Assembly: GCA_023228425.1 (NCBI GenBank)
Contig: JALOBE010000024.1
Span: forward strand, 1-40,215
DNA length: 40,215 nt
Direction: 5' to 3'
From: Syntrophales bacterium
GTDB lineage: Bacteria; Desulfobacterota; Syntrophia; Syntrophales; UBA2210
The notes under the pieces were generated by a model that was not told the origin of the DNA, searched no databases, and saw only the letters and a list, made by a program, of their open reading frames with translations. A program made the position numbers and the translations under genes. This document shows positions 38,901-40,215 of the stretch, one piece after another. The first letter of the stretch is position 1; every line of letters starts with the position of its first letter.

Positions 38901-40215
38901 TGGGAGGCGCCGTGAGTGCCCTCGCGACGCACAGGGGAAGCACGACGACGGTGGCGGACGGAAAAGCCGGCGGTTCCAGTGTCGGCGTCGGCATAGCCCT
39001 GGGCCTGAACGTGGTCACGGACAGCACCCTGGCCACGACGGAGCGAGACATCGATGCCGGCGGGGACGTGACCTTCAAGGCCCACTCCTCGGCGGCTACC
39101 TCTGTCGAAGCCACGGCAAGCGCCGCCGGGGCCCAGGGGGAGAAGACCAAAAAGGAGTTTGACGCTGCGTCGAAGGTCAACACGACGGACAATACCATCG
39201 AGTTGGGGGCCGATCACGGATTCAAGACGGGCGACGCGGTGGTCTATGACAGCGGCGACGGGACGGCCATCGGCGGTCTTGCGAAGGGCACGACCTACTA
39301 CGTGATCACCGTAGGGAGCGACACGGTGAAGCTGGCTTCGACGGAAGCCGCCGCGGCGGCGGGAACGGCAATCGACTTCTCAGCCTCCCCGACTCCCTCG
39401 GGAACCCAGAGCCTGACACCCCAACCCTACAAGCGGGAGTTTGACGCGACCGCGGTCGACACCGCGAACGATACCTTAGACCTCGGTGTCGGCCAGAAGT
39501 TCATCACGGGACAGGCGGTCACCTACTCCAAGGGGTCAGGAGACGCCATCGGAGGTCTCGAGGACGGGAAAACCTACCATGTGATCGTGAGCGGGACAAC
39601 GGGCACGGTGAAGCTGGCGTCAACGGCGGACAATGCCCGGGCAGGGAAGGCCATCGACCTGACGACTGCGGGATCCGATGGCCAGAGTGTAACGGAAGAC
39701 ACGAGCCGGGGCGTCGACAACCAGATCAGTGCCCAGCAGAACCTGGCAGACAAGAAGACGCAGGAGAAAAGCACCAAAGAATTTGATGCGGCTACAAAGG
39801 TTGACCTTGCCGCCGATGCGATAGACCTGGGCGCCGACCACGGTTTCAAGACAGGCCAGGCGGTGGTGTACAGGGCTGGTGGCGGTACAGCCATCGGCGG
39901 GCTCACGGACGGCACGACCTACTACGTGATCACCGTGGGCAACAACACGGTGAAACTTGCTGAAACGGCAGAGGGCGCCACGGCGGGGACGGCCATCGAT
40001 CTGACCGGAAACGGAACGGGAACCCAGAGCCTTGCGGCCAGGGCAAGCACGACGCCCTCTCCCTCTGCCGAGACCTCTGATGGTGGTGTGAGTGTTGCTG
40101 CTGCTGTCGGGGTGAACATAGCGACTTCGTCGTCCCAGGCGTACATTCCTGCGAACGGTCGTGTGACATCGGGCGGTACGCTGACGTTATCGTCGAGCGG
40201 CAACACGGACGCCAC
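35921..40215 (+). CDS. Giant repetitive surface/adhesin-like protein, LEPR-XLL and DUF4347 N-terminus (partial)
   Basis: 1431 residues are present and the frame is still open at the window end. Order: basic leader (1-27); LEPR-XLL-type motif FEALEPRLYLSAE (28-40, with LYL where LL is typical); an acidic Glu/Thr-rich linker (about 60-170) with a 22-residue duplication around ELEEDAG/ELEEDVG; DUF4347 (about 186-390: RDGIEQV, AVHILSHGAMG, DILLYGCDVGAG, DVAASDNATG, AGDWLLEV); then beta-helix-like tandem repeats of roughly 70-75 residues (xVGVGAAVAI) from about 600; and three related ~90-residue modules after 1078. These N-terminal parts are known from large secreted repeat proteins. TolC next door suggests type I secretion. 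Function as adhesin is inferred. Confidence 0.85.
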   Translation, partial: MLKKGTRGQGKERKKPGGDRRRERPFQFEALEPRLYLSAELGILPDNGDGFGDILAPVVENVDRFNDVTTTPAGDGLEDATAGTADSTEPDDTTAEEAENAEAEPGTEATEAPADTRQTMELEEDAGTEDSVEAPAVSVETTELEEDVGAQSSVDLSGAEESGPDVAPAGEGAVEEPLLRGADAALVMNSSLNQVVIIDSSVKDQEILITSLADSRENVNVIYCSAQDAFPASSSSPAETAAGTVSLFDDSLSVASSEAVPSAPLSAGPVFDVYILEGGRDGIEQVTAILGMYDNLDAVHILSHGAMGMIRLGSTVTTGDKLKKRTADVAAWGQALTPGGDILLYGCDVGAGDAGAAFVEKLASLTGADVAASDNATGAEAYAGDWLLEVSTGTVETMPLVFGEYQRLLFSLSGTADDDILYLDNYGDGDIDDGWMRYSFDGENWSPFTFTDDILEIDLLTGDDRVEILGFDTSITGGITLIGADEVTISVSEGVLLCGINLTVEATGITIATGTTVNTGTGSITFAASDSQNAFDASSEASITIDGVTLIGGDITITAASTVSGSSSSPLAVVDVDSQALVSIVDTRIESSGSLTISAASILTATAEAEDPGFDSVGADAAVAMAFAAGTASAFLSGTSSVETSGSFSISATNTITVTAAGDASSASAGGALGLAVVSGITEAYIDSTGTISVGDLGISATSTVTVTTTAKASPGGASDSGAKTESQEKLDEYNAETSDGSVGVAAAVAITDLDRQTRAFINTPASITSADRVSISASSSGGVITTADGSTATGGVGVGAAVAITVVDADNRAYIDGNNLTAQSISIQALMPEASSFVTEATSGAGATNVGVAGSLAMNIIDSLSTASITSGSQATITGNGDVTLTAENTTVSKAIAQPANEGAVAGSVGVGASVALNIANTRTVAEFEDDAVLTGAHDLSLSATSDNTVITTAKAGGKATGGSGVGVGGAVATSVVNNDTKAVIGSGIDLILGGAVSALATHRGSTTTVADGKAGGSSVGVGIALGLNVVTDSTLATTERDIDAGGDVTFKAHSSAATSVEATASAAGAQGEKTKKEFDAASKVNTTDNTIELGADHGFKTGDAVVYDSGDGTAIGGLAKGTTYYVITVGSDTVKLASTEAAAAAGTAIDFSASPTPSGTQSLTPQPYKREFDATAVDTANDTLDLGVGQKFITGQAVTYSKGSGDAIGGLEDGKTYHVIVSGTTGTVKLASTADNARAGKAIDLTTAGSDGQSVTEDTSRGVDNQISAQQNLADKKTQEKSTKEFDAATKVDLAADAIDLGADHGFKTGQAVVYRAGGGTAIGGLTDGTTYYVITVGNNTVKLAETAEGATAGTAIDLTGNGTGTQSLAARASTTPSPSAETSDGGVSVAAAVGVNIATSSSQAYIPANGRVTSGGTLTLSSSGNTDA
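39152..40043 (+). repeat. Three ~90-residue repeat modules inside the surface protein
   Basis: Modules start at 39152 (KEFDAASKV), 39431 (REFDATAV) and 39776 (KEFDAATKV), and end near 39416, 39700 and 40043. Each holds the pattern L-G-x-x-x-x-F-x-T-G-x-A-V-x-Y, then A-I-G-G-L, TYYVI or TYHVI, TVKLA-x-T, and AIDL or AIDF, closing at G-T-Q-S-L or G-Q-S-V. Modules 1 and 3 are closest; module 2 differs in the LGVGQKFITG part. Confidence 0.85.

Noticed and set aside
37871..39217. A long minus-strand open frame inside the giant surface protein.
   Set aside because: It is opposite a clearly coding, repetitive plus-strand frame with biased codons, and its product is low-complexity with no recognisable domain.

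Overview
The window looks like a chromosomal segment of a Gram-negative, probably anaerobic bacterium of the Desulfobacterota (former Deltaproteobacteria, perhaps a syntroph such as Syntrophales). This is inferred from gene content: a long tandem-domain ThyX-like protein, an NtrC-type two-component pair, a split ADP-forming acyl-CoA synthetase, a geranylgeranyl-reductase-type flavoprotein, a DUF3568-like lipoprotein, a TolC and a LEPR-XLL/DUF4347 giant surface protein. No rRNA, tRNA, CRISPR array or intact insertion sequence was seen.

Layout. 1-5.2 kb: end of a membrane protein, an AtpZ/AtpI-like protein, FmdB-type zinc ribbon and ThyX-like genes (minus), a small unknown protein, a GNAT acetyltransferase and an SfsA/GIY-YIG fusion. 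5.4-8.1 kb (minus): lipoprotein, then a TraB-type protein directly followed by a rhomboid protease. 8.4-12.5 kb (plus): RNA uracil-C5 methyltransferase, Nudix hydrolase and alpha-glucan phosphorylase. 12.9-16.4 kb (plus): flavoprotein reductase, sodium/solute symporter and RNase D.

16.4-24.8 kb (minus) is the most interesting region: a tightly packed dedicated type II fatty-acid-synthase-like operon, in the order FabD, acyl-CoA dehydrogenase, KAS III-like, FabA-like, FabG-like, FabZ-like, FabF-like and ACP. After a dispersed repeat come a PlsC acyltransferase and a phosphopantetheinyl transferase. It holds loading, two condensing enzymes, ketoreduction and two dehydratases, but no recognisable enoyl reductase; the acyl-CoA dehydrogenase may take that role. 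A near-consensus sigma-54 promoter sits 46 bases upstream of fabD, with a perfect dyad about 120 to 150 bp further upstream where an enhancer-binding protein could act.

25.2-33 kb (plus): GlmM, a NagB-like isomerase with altered catalytic-loop residues, a sensor kinase broken by a one-base deletion in its H-box, an NtrC-family regulator, and the alpha and beta subunits of an ADP-forming acyl-CoA synthetase. 33-40.2 kb: a YheT-type hydrolase (minus), then a TolC-family outer-membrane protein and the first 1431 residues of a giant repetitive surface protein that runs off the window, probably a type I secretion substrate.

Two families of dispersed intergenic repeats with terminal inverted repeats are present. 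Family R1 (four copies of 129-153 bp with 12-bp ends) sits in 5' leaders of three genes and creates false N-terminal extensions in open reading frames. Family R2 has one full copy and one fragment.
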